Of a DNA stretch of 8,219 nucleotides, positions 1 through 7,335 are shown piece by piece. Under the pieces are notes generated by a model. It worked only from the letters and a program-made list of their open reading frames with translations. It made no database searches and was not told the origin of the DNA. Each line of letters opens with the position of its first letter. The stretch's first letter is position 1. The position numbers and the translations under genes were made by a program. Source of the stretch: Candidatus Thiodiazotropha sp. (ex Gloverina cf. vestifex) (lineage in GTDB: Bacteria > Pseudomonadota > Gammaproteobacteria > Chromatiales > Chromatiaceae); NCBI GenBank assembly GCA_025656435.1, contig JAHXHT010000098.1, positions 1 through 8,219 of the forward strand. The letters are read 5' to 3'.

Positions 1-29
1 CGGTCGGGGCATAACGGCTGTCGCGTTGG

Positions 30-64
30 CGAGTCGATTTTGGGGACTCGGATGTCCCAAAATC
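30..64. repeat. Interlocking inverted repeats upstream of truA
   Basis: Two perfect inverted repeats share this stretch. CGAGTC (30-35) pairs with GACTCG (45-50). The nine bases between those arms, GATTTTGGG (36-44), pair perfectly with CCCAAAATC (56-64). In RNA the second arm of one helix lies inside the loop of the other, so the two are either alternative hairpins or parts of a pseudoknot-like fold with very short connecting loops. Only three T follow the second hairpin, so it is a poor intrinsic terminator. The surrounding bases 1-102 have two open frames that resemble nothing I recognise, including the FimV C-terminus that might be expected upstream of truA. The repeats are visible; any function is inference. 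Confidence 0.5.
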
Positions 65-102
65 TTTCACGAGGTAGCGACACGCTTGCTGGTAAATAGA
101 CG

Positions 103-858
103 ATGAAGATTGCTCTGGGCGTTGAATACGATGGCAGTGCCTTCCATGGTTGGCAGTTCCAGGGTGATGTGCGAAGTGTCCAGGAATTACTGGAGATTGC
201 ACTCTCCAAGGTGGCTGATCACCCGGTCACAGTTCAGTGTGCCGGCCGTACGGATACCGGTGTGCATGCCACCGGTCAGGTGGTCCACTTTGATACTGAG
301 GCAGTTCGCTCAGTGCGCTCCTGGATACTTGGGACCAACAGCAATCTCCCGAACGACATCAGTATCTCCTGGGCCAAGGAGATGCCGGAAGACTTCCATG
401 CCCGCTTCTCGGCAATTGGCCGTCATTACCGTTACCGAATCATCAACCGGGCATATCGCTCGGCACTCTGGAGAGACCGTGCCGTCTGGGTACACCATCC
501 CCTGGATGCTTCACGTATGCACCTTGCAGCCCAGTATTTAGTGGGTACCCACGACTTTTCCTCATACCGGGCCTTGGCTTGTCAGGCGAAGCACCCGGTC
601 AGAACCATTCATAGTCTCAATGTGAAACGTGAGGGAGAGATGGTGACGATAGCGGTGCATGCCAATGCCTTCCTGCATCATATGGTAAGAAATATCGCTG
701 GGGTTCTGATTGCCATTGGTAAAGAAGAGCAGCCAGTATCCTGGACAGAGGAGGTGCTGGGTCTTAGAGATCGCACCCTTGGCGGTGTGACGGCGCAGCC
801 GCAGGGGCTCTGTCTGACCCGAGTGGAGTACCCGGATGAATTTGGACTTTATGGCTGA
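103..858 (+). CDS. truA: tRNA pseudouridine(38-40) synthase TruA
   Basis: TruA converts uridines 38, 39 and 40 in the anticodon stem-loop of many tRNAs to pseudouridine, acting in the cytoplasm as a homodimer. The protein has 251 residues, close to the usual 250-270. The catalytic motif AGRTDTGVHATGQ starts at residue 47 and its aspartate is D51. Other family blocks are YDGSAFHGWQ (9-18), FHARFSAIGRHYRYRI (98-113), HDFSSYRA (150-157) and FLHHMVRNIAG (190-200). The start is fixed as the first possible ATG because an in-frame TAG lies at 97-99. No good ribosome binding site precedes it. A 66-nt gap separates it from trpF. All key residues look intact. Confidence 0.97.
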   Translation: MKIALGVEYDGSAFHGWQFQGDVRSVQELLEIALSKVADHPVTVQCAGRTDTGVHATGQVVHFDTEAVRSVRSWILGTNSNLPNDISISWAKEMPEDFHARFSAIGRHYRYRIINRAYRSALWRDRAVWVHHPLDASRMHLAAQYLVGTHDFSSYRALACQAKHPVRTIHSLNVKREGEMVTIAVHANAFLHHMVRNIAGVLIAIGKEEQPVSWTEEVLGLRDRTLGGVTAQPQGLCLTRVEYPDEFGLYG

Positions 859-883
859 CTACCCACGAGCAATCCCGGCTAAA

Positions 884-905
884 CATGGCGTCAATTAACG
901 CCATG
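884..905. repeat. Hairpin between truA and trpF
   Basis: CATGGCGT (884-891) and ACGCCATG (898-905) form a perfect 8-bp stem around a 6-nt loop in the gap between truA and trpF. The following bases (CTGTATCTTT) are not a continuous T run, so this is at best a weak terminator. It may instead be an RNA processing or stability hairpin at the gene boundary. It lies 19 nt before the trpF start codon. No tryptophan-rich leader peptide accompanies it, so it is not a classic trp attenuator. Confidence 0.45.
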
Positions 906-924
906 CTGTATCTTTCCGAAGCTT

Positions 925-1551
925 ATGAGAACCCGTATTAAAATCTGTGGCATCACCCGGGTGGAGGACGCTTTGGAGGTTGTACGTCTGGGTGCCGACG
1001 CCATCGGCCTGGTCTTTTATCCGCCCAGTCCACGAACTGTCAGTATTGAGCAGGCGAGCGCTATTGTGAAGTGTTTGCCACCGTTTGTGACAGTGGTTGG
1101 GCTATTTGTGAATGAGACCCGGGAGCATATCGGGCAGGTGATAAAAGAGGTGCCCCTGGATCTGTTGCAGTTTCATGGAGACGAACTGCCGACTGAATGC
1201 ACGGGATATCACCGACCCTGGATTAAGGCAATTCGCATGCGAGAGTCCGTCGATCTGCAACAAATGGGACAGATTTATTCAGAGGCCTCAGGCTTGTTGC
1301 TGGATACCTATCAGAAAGATATGCCGGGTGGAACAGGCCAGTCCTTTGACTGGTGTAGAATCCCGCGTGATATCGCATCAAAAATCATCCTTGCAGGCGG
1401 GCTGAATTCACACAATGTGGAGCTAGCGATTGATCAGATCCATCCCTATGCGGTGGATGTAAGTGGTGGTGTTGAGGCGGCCAAAGGTATCAAAGATGCT
1501 CAGAAAATAGCGGATTTTATCGCAGGAGTAAATCGTGTCGACAACAGCTGA
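925..1551 (+). CDS. trpF: Phosphoribosylanthranilate isomerase TrpF
   Basis: TrpF performs the Amadori rearrangement of N-(5-phosphoribosyl)anthranilate to CdRP, the step before indole-glycerol phosphate synthase in tryptophan synthesis. The 208-residue protein is a complete single-domain (beta/alpha)8 barrel. It is not fused to TrpC as in E. coli. The N-terminal KICGIT block holds the general base C8. The general acid is D127 in LLLDTYQ, followed by the PGGTGQSFDW loop. Other hallmarks are GLVFYPPSPRTVS (28-40), LQFHGDE (81-87), ILAGGLN and the phosphate-binding DVSGGVE near the C-terminus. The start gives the standard family N-terminus but has only a weak ribosome binding site. The 3' end overlaps trpB by 17 nt. 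trpEGDC are not in the window, implying a split trp pathway. Confidence 0.96.
   Translation: MRTRIKICGITRVEDALEVVRLGADAIGLVFYPPSPRTVSIEQASAIVKCLPPFVTVVGLFVNETREHIGQVIKEVPLDLLQFHGDELPTECTGYHRPWIKAIRMRESVDLQQMGQIYSEASGLLLDTYQKDMPGGTGQSFDWCRIPRDIASKIILAGGLNSHNVELAIDQIHPYAVDVSGGVEAAKGIKDAQKIADFIAGVNRVDNS
1524..1528 (+). promoter_or_regulatory. Ribosome binding site deciding the trpB GTG start
   Basis: AGGAG lies 6 nt before the GTG at 1535, inside the end of trpF. It is one of the clearest Shine-Dalgarno sequences in the window. It supports GTG initiation within the overlap over a later in-frame start. Confidence 0.75.
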
Positions 1552-2752
1552 AAAGATTATCGGTACCCTGCCAGACGCACGGGGGTATTTTGGCCCCTAC
1601 GGGGGACTGTTCGTCCCTGAGACCCTCATGGAACCTTTACAGGAACTGCGAGAGGCCTACGAACGCTATATGCAGGACGAAGACTTTCTCCATGAGCTTG
1701 ACGAGGATCTGGCTAACTATGTGGGGAGACCCTCACCGATCTACCATGCCCGGCGCTGGAGTGAGCAGTTAGGTGGGGCTCAGATCTATCTGAAACGGGA
1801 GGATCTGAACCATACCGGCGCCCACAAAGTAAATAACACCATTGGTCAGGCTCTGCTTGCCGGGCGTATGGGTAAGACCCGGATCATTGCCGAGACCGGC
1901 GCCGGTCAACACGGTGTGGCAACTGCAACAGTGGCAGCTCGTCTGGGTCTGGAGTGCGTGGTTTACATGGGTGCTGTGGATATCGCCCGCCAGGAGACCA
2001 ACGTCTATCGGATGCGTCTGCTGGGTGCTGAAGTGAGAGCAGTCTCTTCAGGCTCCAAGACCTTGAAGGATGCACTCAACGAGGCGATGCGCGACTGGGT
2101 GACGAATGTAGACAATACTTTTTATATCATCGGCACGGTTGCTGGCCCACACCCCTATCCGGCAATGGTGAGAGATTTCCAGACTGTAATCGGCCGGGAG
2201 GCACGTGAACAGATGCAGCGCCAGACAGGCCGGTTGCCTGATGCACTGGTGGCCTGTGTCGGTGGGGGTTCCAATGCGATTGGACTCTTCTATCCTTTTC
2301 TCGATGATCAGGATGTGAAGATCTACGGCGTTGAGGCTGCCGGCGATGGTCTGGACACCGATCTCCATGCCGCACCCCTGTGTGCGGGTAAGCCAGGGGT
2401 ACTGCATGGCAACCGCACCTATCTAATGGAAGATACTGATGGGCAGATTATAGAGACCCACTCAATTTCGGCGGGTCTGGATTACCCAGGTGTTGGACCT
2501 GAACATGCCTGGTTGAAAGATAGCGGACGGGCAAATTATGTCGCAGTGACTGATGATGAAGCGCTGGCCGCTTTCCATGATCTGACACGTATCGAAGGGA
2601 TCATTCCCGCCTTAGAATCTAGTCATGCGCTTGCCTACGCCAAGAAACTGGCTCCCGAGATGAAGCGTGATCAAACTATCCTGATCAACCTCTCCGGTAG
2701 GGGGGACAAGGACATGCATACCGTGGCAGCCAGGGAGGGTATCGAAATATGA
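1535..2752 (+). CDS. trpB: Tryptophan synthase beta chain TrpB
   Basis: TrpB is the PLP-dependent subunit that condenses indole with L-serine to make tryptophan, working as an alpha2-beta2 complex with TrpA. The protein has 405 residues (Salmonella 397), with a short N-terminal extension. The PLP lysine is K98 in HTGAHKVNN. The catalytic glutamate is E120 in AETGAGQHG, at the same 22-residue spacing from the lysine as in Salmonella (K87/E109). The PLP phosphate loop GGGSN is at 243-247. The C-terminal SGRGDKD block at 387-393 carries the serine that contacts the pyridine nitrogen. Translation starts at GTG inside trpF. The stop overlaps the trpA start in an ATGA. The gene appears fully functional. 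Confidence 0.98.
   Translation: MSTTAEKIIGTLPDARGYFGPYGGLFVPETLMEPLQELREAYERYMQDEDFLHELDEDLANYVGRPSPIYHARRWSEQLGGAQIYLKREDLNHTGAHKVNNTIGQALLAGRMGKTRIIAETGAGQHGVATATVAARLGLECVVYMGAVDIARQETNVYRMRLLGAEVRAVSSGSKTLKDALNEAMRDWVTNVDNTFYIIGTVAGPHPYPAMVRDFQTVIGREAREQMQRQTGRLPDALVACVGGGSNAIGLFYPFLDDQDVKIYGVEAAGDGLDTDLHAAPLCAGKPGVLHGNRTYLMEDTDGQIIETHSISAGLDYPGVGPEHAWLKDSGRANYVAVTDDEALAAFHDLTRIEGIIPALESSHALAYAKKLAPEMKRDQTILINLSGRGDKDMHTVAAREGIEI
2732..2738 (+). promoter_or_regulatory. Ribosome binding site for trpA
   Basis: AGGGAGG near the end of trpB lies 10 nt before the trpA ATG at 2749. The spacing is a little long. Together with the 4-nt ATGA overlap it suggests translational coupling, which would help make TrpB and TrpA in equal amounts. 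Confidence 0.6.
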
Positions 2753-3555
2753 GCCGTCTCGAAGCAAGATTCAGTCAGCTCAAGGCGACGGGTAAAAAGG
2801 CACTGATCCCCTTCATTACCGCCGGTGATCCGATACCGGATATTACCGTGGACCTGATGCGGGACCTGGTCTCTGCCGGGGCCGATGTTATCGAGTTGGG
2901 CGTACCCTTTTCAGATCCTATGGCGGATGGGCCAGTGATACAGGGAGCCAGCGAACGCGCGCTGGATCACCGCGTCAGTCTGCGAGATGTCATGCGGATG
3001 GTGAGCCGTTTCCGGGAGTTGGACAACGAGACCCCAGTGGTACTGATGGGCTATCTCAATCCCATCGAGATTATGGGCTACGAGACTTTTGCTGCACAGG
3101 CGGCTGAGGCAGGTGTGGACGGGATATTGGTGGTGGATCTTCCCCCGGAAGAGGGTGCAGAATTATTAGAGGCAGTGAAGGGTAGAGGACTCGATCAGAT
3201 CTACCTGATTGCACCGACCAGCACACCGGAGCGGATAAAAACCATCTGTGACGCAGCAGGCGGCTTCGTCTACTATGTCTCAGTGAAGGGTGTGACAGGC
3301 GCCAGCCATCTCGATCTCCAAACAGTGGAGAGTAAACTGCGGGATATCAGGGCCGTTACTAACCTGCCGGTAGGTGTTGGTTTTGGTATCAAGGACGCCC
3401 AGACGGCTGCTGCTGTCTCTCGTCTGGCAGATGCGGTAGTCGTGGGTAGCGCGCTGGTCTCCCGAGTGGAGGCGCTGGCTGAAGAACCGGAAAAAATTGG
3501 CAGCGCCCTGGGAGAGGTCATTGCATCCATGCGACAAGCCATGGATGAGGCATAA
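2749..3555 (+). CDS. trpA: Tryptophan synthase alpha chain TrpA
   Basis: TrpA cleaves indole-3-glycerol phosphate to glyceraldehyde 3-phosphate and indole, which passes through a tunnel to TrpB. The length of 268 residues equals that of the Salmonella protein. The catalytic acids are in register: E49 in VIELGVPFSDPMADGP and D60 in the same block. Other features are the ALIPFITAGDP strand (18-28), YYVSVKGVTGA loop 6 (175-185), and the phosphate-binding PVGVGFGIKD (207-216) and GSA (233-235). The SVKGVTG version of loop 6 resembles the SLKGVTG of Pseudomonas more than the E. coli SRSGVTG. A 33-nt gap with no terminator leads to accD, so read-through is likely. Confidence 0.98.
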   Translation: MSRLEARFSQLKATGKKALIPFITAGDPIPDITVDLMRDLVSAGADVIELGVPFSDPMADGPVIQGASERALDHRVSLRDVMRMVSRFRELDNETPVVLMGYLNPIEIMGYETFAAQAAEAGVDGILVVDLPPEEGAELLEAVKGRGLDQIYLIAPTSTPERIKTICDAAGGFVYYVSVKGVTGASHLDLQTVESKLRDIRAVTNLPVGVGFGIKDAQTAAAVSRLADAVVVGSALVSRVEALAEEPEKIGSALGEVIASMRQAMDEA

Positions 3556-3588
3556 ACAAACCATAAAGATGAAGGGCCGAAAACAACC

Positions 3589-4449
3589 ATGAGTTGGTTC
3601 GAAAAATTAATGCCAAGCCGCATTCGTACGGATGCCGGCCATAAACGAGCGGTGCCTGAGGGGCTTTGGACCAAATGTCCCGGGTGTAACGCAATTCTCT
3701 ATCGGGCTGAGATGGAGCGCAATCTCGATGTCTGCCCCAAATGTAATCATCACAATCGCATCAACGCACGTCGCCGGATCGAAACCTTCCTCGACCCGGA
3801 ACCGCAGGAGGAGATCGGCGCCAATCTCGAGTCGGTCGATCCGCTGAAATTCAAGGACAGCAAAAAGTATAAGGAGCGTATCAGTCAGGCACAGAAGGTT
3901 TCCGGTGAAAAGGATGCATTGGTTGCTGTTCGTGGTCAGGTGAAAGGGCTGGATGTGGTGGTTGCCGCCTTTGAATTCAGTTTCATGGGAGGCTCCATGG
4001 GTTCGGTCGTGGGCGAGCGCTTTGTGCGAGCCGTCAACATGGCCCTGGAGCGGCATATACCACTGGTCTGTTACTCTGCCAGCGGCGGTGCGCGTATGCA
4101 GGAGTCACTCTTCTCGCTGATGCAAATGGCCAAGACCAGTGCCGCCTTGGAACGCCTGCAAAAGCGGGGTTTGCCCTTCATTTCCATAATGACCGATCCC
4201 ACTATGGGTGGTGTATCAGCCAGCTTGGCAATGTTGGGCGACATCAATATCGGCGAACCCAATGCGCTGATCGGCTTCGCCGGCCCCAGGGTTATCGAGC
4301 AGACAGTACGGGAGAAACTGCCCGAGGGATTCCAGCGCAGTGAATTTTTGTTGGAACATGGTGCTATCGACATGATCATTTCTCGCAGAGATATGCGTGA
4401 CCGGGTTGCCGACCTGCTTAGCATCATGATGGACAAGGCGCGTCCCTGA
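3589..4449 (+). CDS. accD: Acetyl-CoA carboxylase carboxyltransferase subunit beta AccD
   Basis: AccD, with AccA, moves the carboxyl group from carboxybiotin on AccB to acetyl-CoA, giving malonyl-CoA for fatty acid synthesis in the cytoplasm. The protein has 286 residues (E. coli 304). An N-terminal four-cysteine zinc ribbon is complete: C30, C33, C49 and C52. The crotonase-like core follows, with FMGGSMGSVVGE (132-143), SASGGARMQES (163-173), GGVSAS (207-212) and FAGPRVIEQT (230-239). The start gives the standard MSWFEKL N-terminus. The ribosome binding site (GAAGGG, about 12 nt away) is weak. folC follows after 13 nt, the same accD-folC pairing as in E. coli, so the two are probably co-transcribed. 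Confidence 0.98.
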   Translation: MSWFEKLMPSRIRTDAGHKRAVPEGLWTKCPGCNAILYRAEMERNLDVCPKCNHHNRINARRRIETFLDPEPQEEIGANLESVDPLKFKDSKKYKERISQAQKVSGEKDALVAVRGQVKGLDVVVAAFEFSFMGGSMGSVVGERFVRAVNMALERHIPLVCYSASGGARMQESLFSLMQMAKTSAALERLQKRGLPFISIMTDPTMGGVSASLAMLGDINIGEPNALIGFAGPRVIEQTVREKLPEGFQRSEFLLEHGAIDMIISRRDMRDRVADLLSIMMDKARP

Positions 4450-4462
4450 GCCTAACTGCTCT

Positions 4463-5731
4463 ATGCGATTCGACACGCTGGATCAGTGGCTAGACTGGCA
4501 GTCGACACTGCATCCACAGGAGATCGAGCTGGGACTTGAGCGGGTTGCCGATGTCTGGCAGCGTCTCAAACCTGATGGACTCGAAAGCCTGGTGATTACT
4601 GTGGCTGGAACCAACGGCAAGGGCTCCTGTGTGGCGATGCTGGACAGCATCTACCGTAAAGCGGGGTATCGAGTCGGAGTCTACACTTCACCGCATCTGA
4701 TCCGTTATAACGAGCGCATCAAGCTGGACGGCAAACCTGTCGAGGACAGGCGCCTGTGCGAAGTTTTTGATGCTATCGACAAGGCACGTGGCGATACAAC
4801 CCTGACCTATTTTGAGTTCGGCACCCTGGCGGCACTCTATGTTTTTGCAGAGGAGCATCCGGATCTGGTGATTCTGGAGGTGGGGCTTGGTGGCAGACTG
4901 GATGCTGTTAATATCATTGATGCCGATCTTGCGCTGATCTCCTCCATTGATCTTGATCATACCGATTGGCTAGGTGAAACCCGGGAGGAGATCGGTATGG
5001 AAAAGGCGGGCATCATGCGACCGGGCAGACCGGTAGTATTGGCGGATCCCGAAATGCCCACCTCAGTCTTCACTGCCGCGCAGCAGGTCGGGGCACGTAC
5101 ATTAACGCTCGGACGAGATTATAACTTTCGCCAAATCGCCACGGGTTGGCGATGGTCAGGGCCTGACGGAAATCCACTCAATCTGCCCGTACCGGCGCTG
5201 CCAGCCTTATGGCAACTTCAGAATGCCGCTGCCGTTGTGATGGCCTGTCGATGTTTGCAACAGCAGCTTGAATGCAGAGATGAGGATTTGGCTGCGGGCC
5301 TTGAGCAGGTCAGGCTACCAGGTCGCCTGCAGCTGATAACCGGCAGGCCAAATGTATTACTGGATGTGGCGCACAATCCGCAGGCGGTGAGAAGTCTGCG
5401 ATCATATCTTGCCAGGCACCCTGAGCAGAACCCCATAAGGGCTGTTTTTGGCCTGTTACATGACAAGGATGCCACGGCTGTCGCCTCGATCATGGGCGAC
5501 AGTATCGAAGCGTGGCACCTGATGGATCTGCCGGGTAATCGCGGACGCTTATCCAACGCGCTGGCGGGGACAATGCGGGATGCGGGCATTACTGCCCCAA
5601 TACATGGCTACCAGACTTTCACTAAAGCTTTTGGTGCTGCGCGATCAGAGGCAAAAGGCAAAGGTCTGATTCTAATATTCGGCTCATTTCTCGTGGTTGG
5701 TGAAGCAATGCAATATTTGAGTATTGAGTAG
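4463..5731 (+). CDS. folC: Bifunctional dihydrofolate/folylpolyglutamate synthase FolC
   Basis: FolC joins glutamate to dihydropteroate to form dihydrofolate and then extends the gamma-glutamyl tail of reduced folates, using ATP. Its length of 422 residues equals that of E. coli FolC. The N-terminal Mur-ligase-like ATPase domain carries the P-loop AGTNGKGS (48-55), TSPHL (75-79), and the metal and phosphate region SIDLDHTDWLG (161-171). EKAGI contains K181, the likely carbamylated lysine. The C-terminal domain has LLDVAHNPQAV (299-309), with D301 and H304 as probable ATP contacts, and FGLLHDKD (329-336). No Shine-Dalgarno precedes the ATG, so translation may depend on coupling to accD 13 nt upstream. 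Whether both activities are kept cannot be read directly from sequence. Confidence 0.97.
   Translation: MRFDTLDQWLDWQSTLHPQEIELGLERVADVWQRLKPDGLESLVITVAGTNGKGSCVAMLDSIYRKAGYRVGVYTSPHLIRYNERIKLDGKPVEDRRLCEVFDAIDKARGDTTLTYFEFGTLAALYVFAEEHPDLVILEVGLGGRLDAVNIIDADLALISSIDLDHTDWLGETREEIGMEKAGIMRPGRPVVLADPEMPTSVFTAAQQVGARTLTLGRDYNFRQIATGWRWSGPDGNPLNLPVPALPALWQLQNAAAVVMACRCLQQQLECRDEDLAAGLEQVRLPGRLQLITGRPNVLLDVAHNPQAVRSLRSYLARHPEQNPIRAVFGLLHDKDATAVASIMGDSIEAWHLMDLPGNRGRLSNALAGTMRDAGITAPIHGYQTFTKAFGAARSEAKGKGLILIFGSFLVVGEAMQYLSIE
5717..5730. repeat. Tandem 7-bp duplication over the folC stop codon
   Basis: TTGAGTA occurs twice in direct tandem (5717-5723 and 5724-5730). The folC TAG stop (5729-5731) starts inside the second copy. 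Losing one copy would shift the frame and move the stop to the TGA at 5751-5753. The repeat is visible; it may be chance or a small slippage duplication. Confidence 0.6.
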
Positions 5732-5750
5732 CCGATATCCACTACCCAGC

Positions 5751-5759
5751 TGATATACT
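5751..5759 (+). promoter_or_regulatory. Candidate extended -10 promoter for dedD-gspC
   Basis: TGATATACT fits the extended -10 pattern TGnTATAAT with one mismatch. No good -35 lies at 16-18 nt, which extended -10 promoters tolerate. Transcription would start near 5766, giving a leader of about 58 nt before dedD. A second AT-rich element (TATAAA, 5807-5812) is a weaker alternative. The position in the 93-nt folC-dedD gap, the longest space between + strand genes here, makes an internal promoter reasonable. Confidence 0.35.
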
Positions 5760-5824
5760 TGGACGAAGTGGGTTTGGTGGACTGTCACACTGACCTGTCA
5801 AATACGTATAAATGGATCTGATCT

Positions 5825-6352
5825 ATGGCTTTGGAGGAGAGATTAAAGCAGCGGTTGATCGGTGCTGCCGTATTGGTGGCGCTGGTGGTGATCTTTGTGC
5901 CCATGCTGATCGATGAACCTATTGACAGCAAATTGGTGTCAGATCACACAATCCCTACCAAGCCACCTGCACTGGTTAAGCCTATGCCGGAGATTCTGCC
6001 TGCCAAACCACCGATTGGGAAACCTGTTGAACGGGTGCCGGAAGTCCCGCCGAAGCCTGCAGTACCAGAGCCGGTTAAGAAATCGGCAGCTCAAAAAGAG
6101 CAAAGAAAGCCACCAACGGCCTGGATAATTCAAGTTGCGAGCCTGACGGTTCAGAAAAATGCGGAAAAACTGGTTGCCGATTTAAAAAAAGCCGACATGC
6201 CGGCACAACTTGAAAAGGTCGCGGTAGCGGGTAAAAAGCACTATCGTGTACGTGTCGGTCCTGAAGTGGATTTCAAGACTGCTGAACGGATGGCGAAAAA
6301 AATCAAACGTGATTTCAAATTGACACCAAAGGTCATGCGCTATCCTGAATAG
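5825..6352 (+). CDS. dedD: DedD-like SPOR domain cell-envelope protein
   Basis: The protein has 175 residues. The first ten are basic and cytoplasmic, followed by one membrane helix at about 11-28 (LIGAAVLVALVVIFVPML). A proline- and lysine-rich periplasmic linker (about 40-97) leads to a C-terminal SPOR domain (98-174) with the motifs WIIQVASL and YRVRVGP. SPOR domains bind peptidoglycan stripped of stem peptides at the division septum. In E. coli, DedD is a non-essential division protein encoded just after folC, and this gene holds the same position. Topology and domain are well supported. The division role is inferred from family and position. The protein is shorter than E. coli DedD (220) mainly in the linker. 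gspC follows after 25 nt. Confidence 0.88.
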   Translation: MALEERLKQRLIGAAVLVALVVIFVPMLIDEPIDSKLVSDHTIPTKPPALVKPMPEILPAKPPIGKPVERVPEVPPKPAVPEPVKKSAAQKEQRKPPTAWIIQVASLTVQKNAEKLVADLKKADMPAQLEKVAVAGKKHYRVRVGPEVDFKTAERMAKKIKRDFKLTPKVMRYPE

Positions 6353-6377
6353 CTAGCGCCTGTTAACTCACCTGAAC

Positions 6378-7307
6378 ATGAACATAGCAACACAAGCCCA
6401 ATCAGTCCTCAACAGTCTTTTGGATAAAAATCCGCCAAAGTGGCTGGAGTCTTTTATCTCCACCACCCTTCCTATGGTTGTGACTCTTCTGCTGGTTGTG
6501 ATCATCGGAGCGAAGTTGACTGAGCTTACCTGGCAACTGATTCCGGTGCCTGATAGCGCGCTGTCTACCAAGCAGCAGATAGAACGCAAACCGTTGCCAA
6601 GCAGTAGTCGCAAGGACGATGAGGTGCAGCTGGAGCAGACTGCGAATCTTCATCTCTTCGGTGAGGCTGGTATGGTAAAACCGGTCAAGCAGATCGAACA
6701 AAAAGCGCCCGAAACACGCTTAAATTTGACCCTGCATGGTGTGTTCGTTGAGGAGAATCCGGAGCAGGGTGCGGCAATCATTGGCACATCCGGCGCCAAA
6801 CAGAAATATTACAAGGTGGGCGCCAATGTGATGAGTGGGGTGAAGCTTCAGGGAGTTTTCGATGATCGTGTGGCACTGTTGCGCAATGGTCAGTCGGAGG
6901 TCCTGCGCTTTCCGAAAGTATCCAATAGAAGTGCCAATGTGTCATCTGCCAGACCTGCGGCATCGACCCGTTCGAGTAGAGCTGGTGCAGTGAATGCTGC
7001 CTCTCTGAGTGAATATCGAGAGGTTTTTCAGAAGGAACCACTCAAGATCTTCGAACATGTGCGATTTGTACCTGTCAGGTCAAGAGATGGGCTGAAAGGT
7101 TATCGAGTACTGCCACAGAAAAACCGTGAACTATACAACAAGCTTGGCATCCGCCCCTCGGATCTTGTGACGGGAGTCAATGGCGTGACGCTGACCAATG
7201 ATAAGGAGGCCATGAAGTTGATTCAAATGCTGAAGGATGCCAGCTCGGTTCAGGTCGATATTGTCAGAAACGGCCAGCCGCAGTCTCTTAATTTTAATCT
7301 CAACTGA
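6378..7307 (+). CDS. gspC: Type II secretion system protein GspC
   Basis: GspC is the bitopic inner-membrane protein that contacts the outer-membrane secretin GspD and helps recruit substrates in type II secretion. The protein has 309 residues. A short cytoplasmic N-terminus is followed by a membrane helix at about 31-48. The homology-region (GspC_N) domain runs from about 88 to 180, containing TANLHLFG, LNLTLHGVFVEE and KYYKVGANV. A Ser/Ala/Arg-rich linker (181-208) leads to a C-terminal PDZ-like domain (about 225-306; LGIRPSDLVTGVNGV). An in-frame TAG at 6354 fixes the ATG as the first start; no Shine-Dalgarno is seen. No gspD or other gsp gene adjoins it, which is unusual. cvpA would be expected here. 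The family call is firm on layout and motifs; a non-T2SS PDZ scaffold is a minor alternative. Confidence 0.88.
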   Translation: MNIATQAQSVLNSLLDKNPPKWLESFISTTLPMVVTLLLVVIIGAKLTELTWQLIPVPDSALSTKQQIERKPLPSSSRKDDEVQLEQTANLHLFGEAGMVKPVKQIEQKAPETRLNLTLHGVFVEENPEQGAAIIGTSGAKQKYYKVGANVMSGVKLQGVFDDRVALLRNGQSEVLRFPKVSNRSANVSSARPAASTRSSRAGAVNAASLSEYREVFQKEPLKIFEHVRFVPVRSRDGLKGYRVLPQKNRELYNKLGIRPSDLVTGVNGVTLTNDKEAMKLIQMLKDASSVQVDIVRNGQPQSLNFNLN

Positions 7308-7335
7308 TCAATCGTCTTACTGCTGTTGATGGATT

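Noticed and set aside
1..99. Two frames open from the window edge towards truA, possibly the 3' end of an upstream gene
   Set aside because: Neither translation resembles FimV or any family I recognise, and 33 open codons in two frames at once is unconvincing. Treated as non-coding.
859..924. trp attenuator ahead of trpFBA
   Set aside because: There is no leader peptide with Trp codons and no hairpin followed by a T tract.
2048..2407. 119-codon reverse frame inside trpB
   Set aside because: It lies wholly antisense to a well-conserved gene and its product has no recognisable motif.
3607..4056. 149-codon reverse frame inside accD
   Set aside because: Antisense shadow of a conserved coding sequence, with no family signature.
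5735..5756. ATATC ... GATAT repeat after folC as a terminator
   Set aside because: A 5-bp AT-rich stem with a 12-nt loop and no T run; it overlaps the better extended -10 promoter candidate.
7307..7330. ATCAA ... TTGAT inverted repeat between gspC and the convergent gene as a shared terminator
   Set aside because: Only 5 bp with a 14-nt loop and no T tract; too weak to call.
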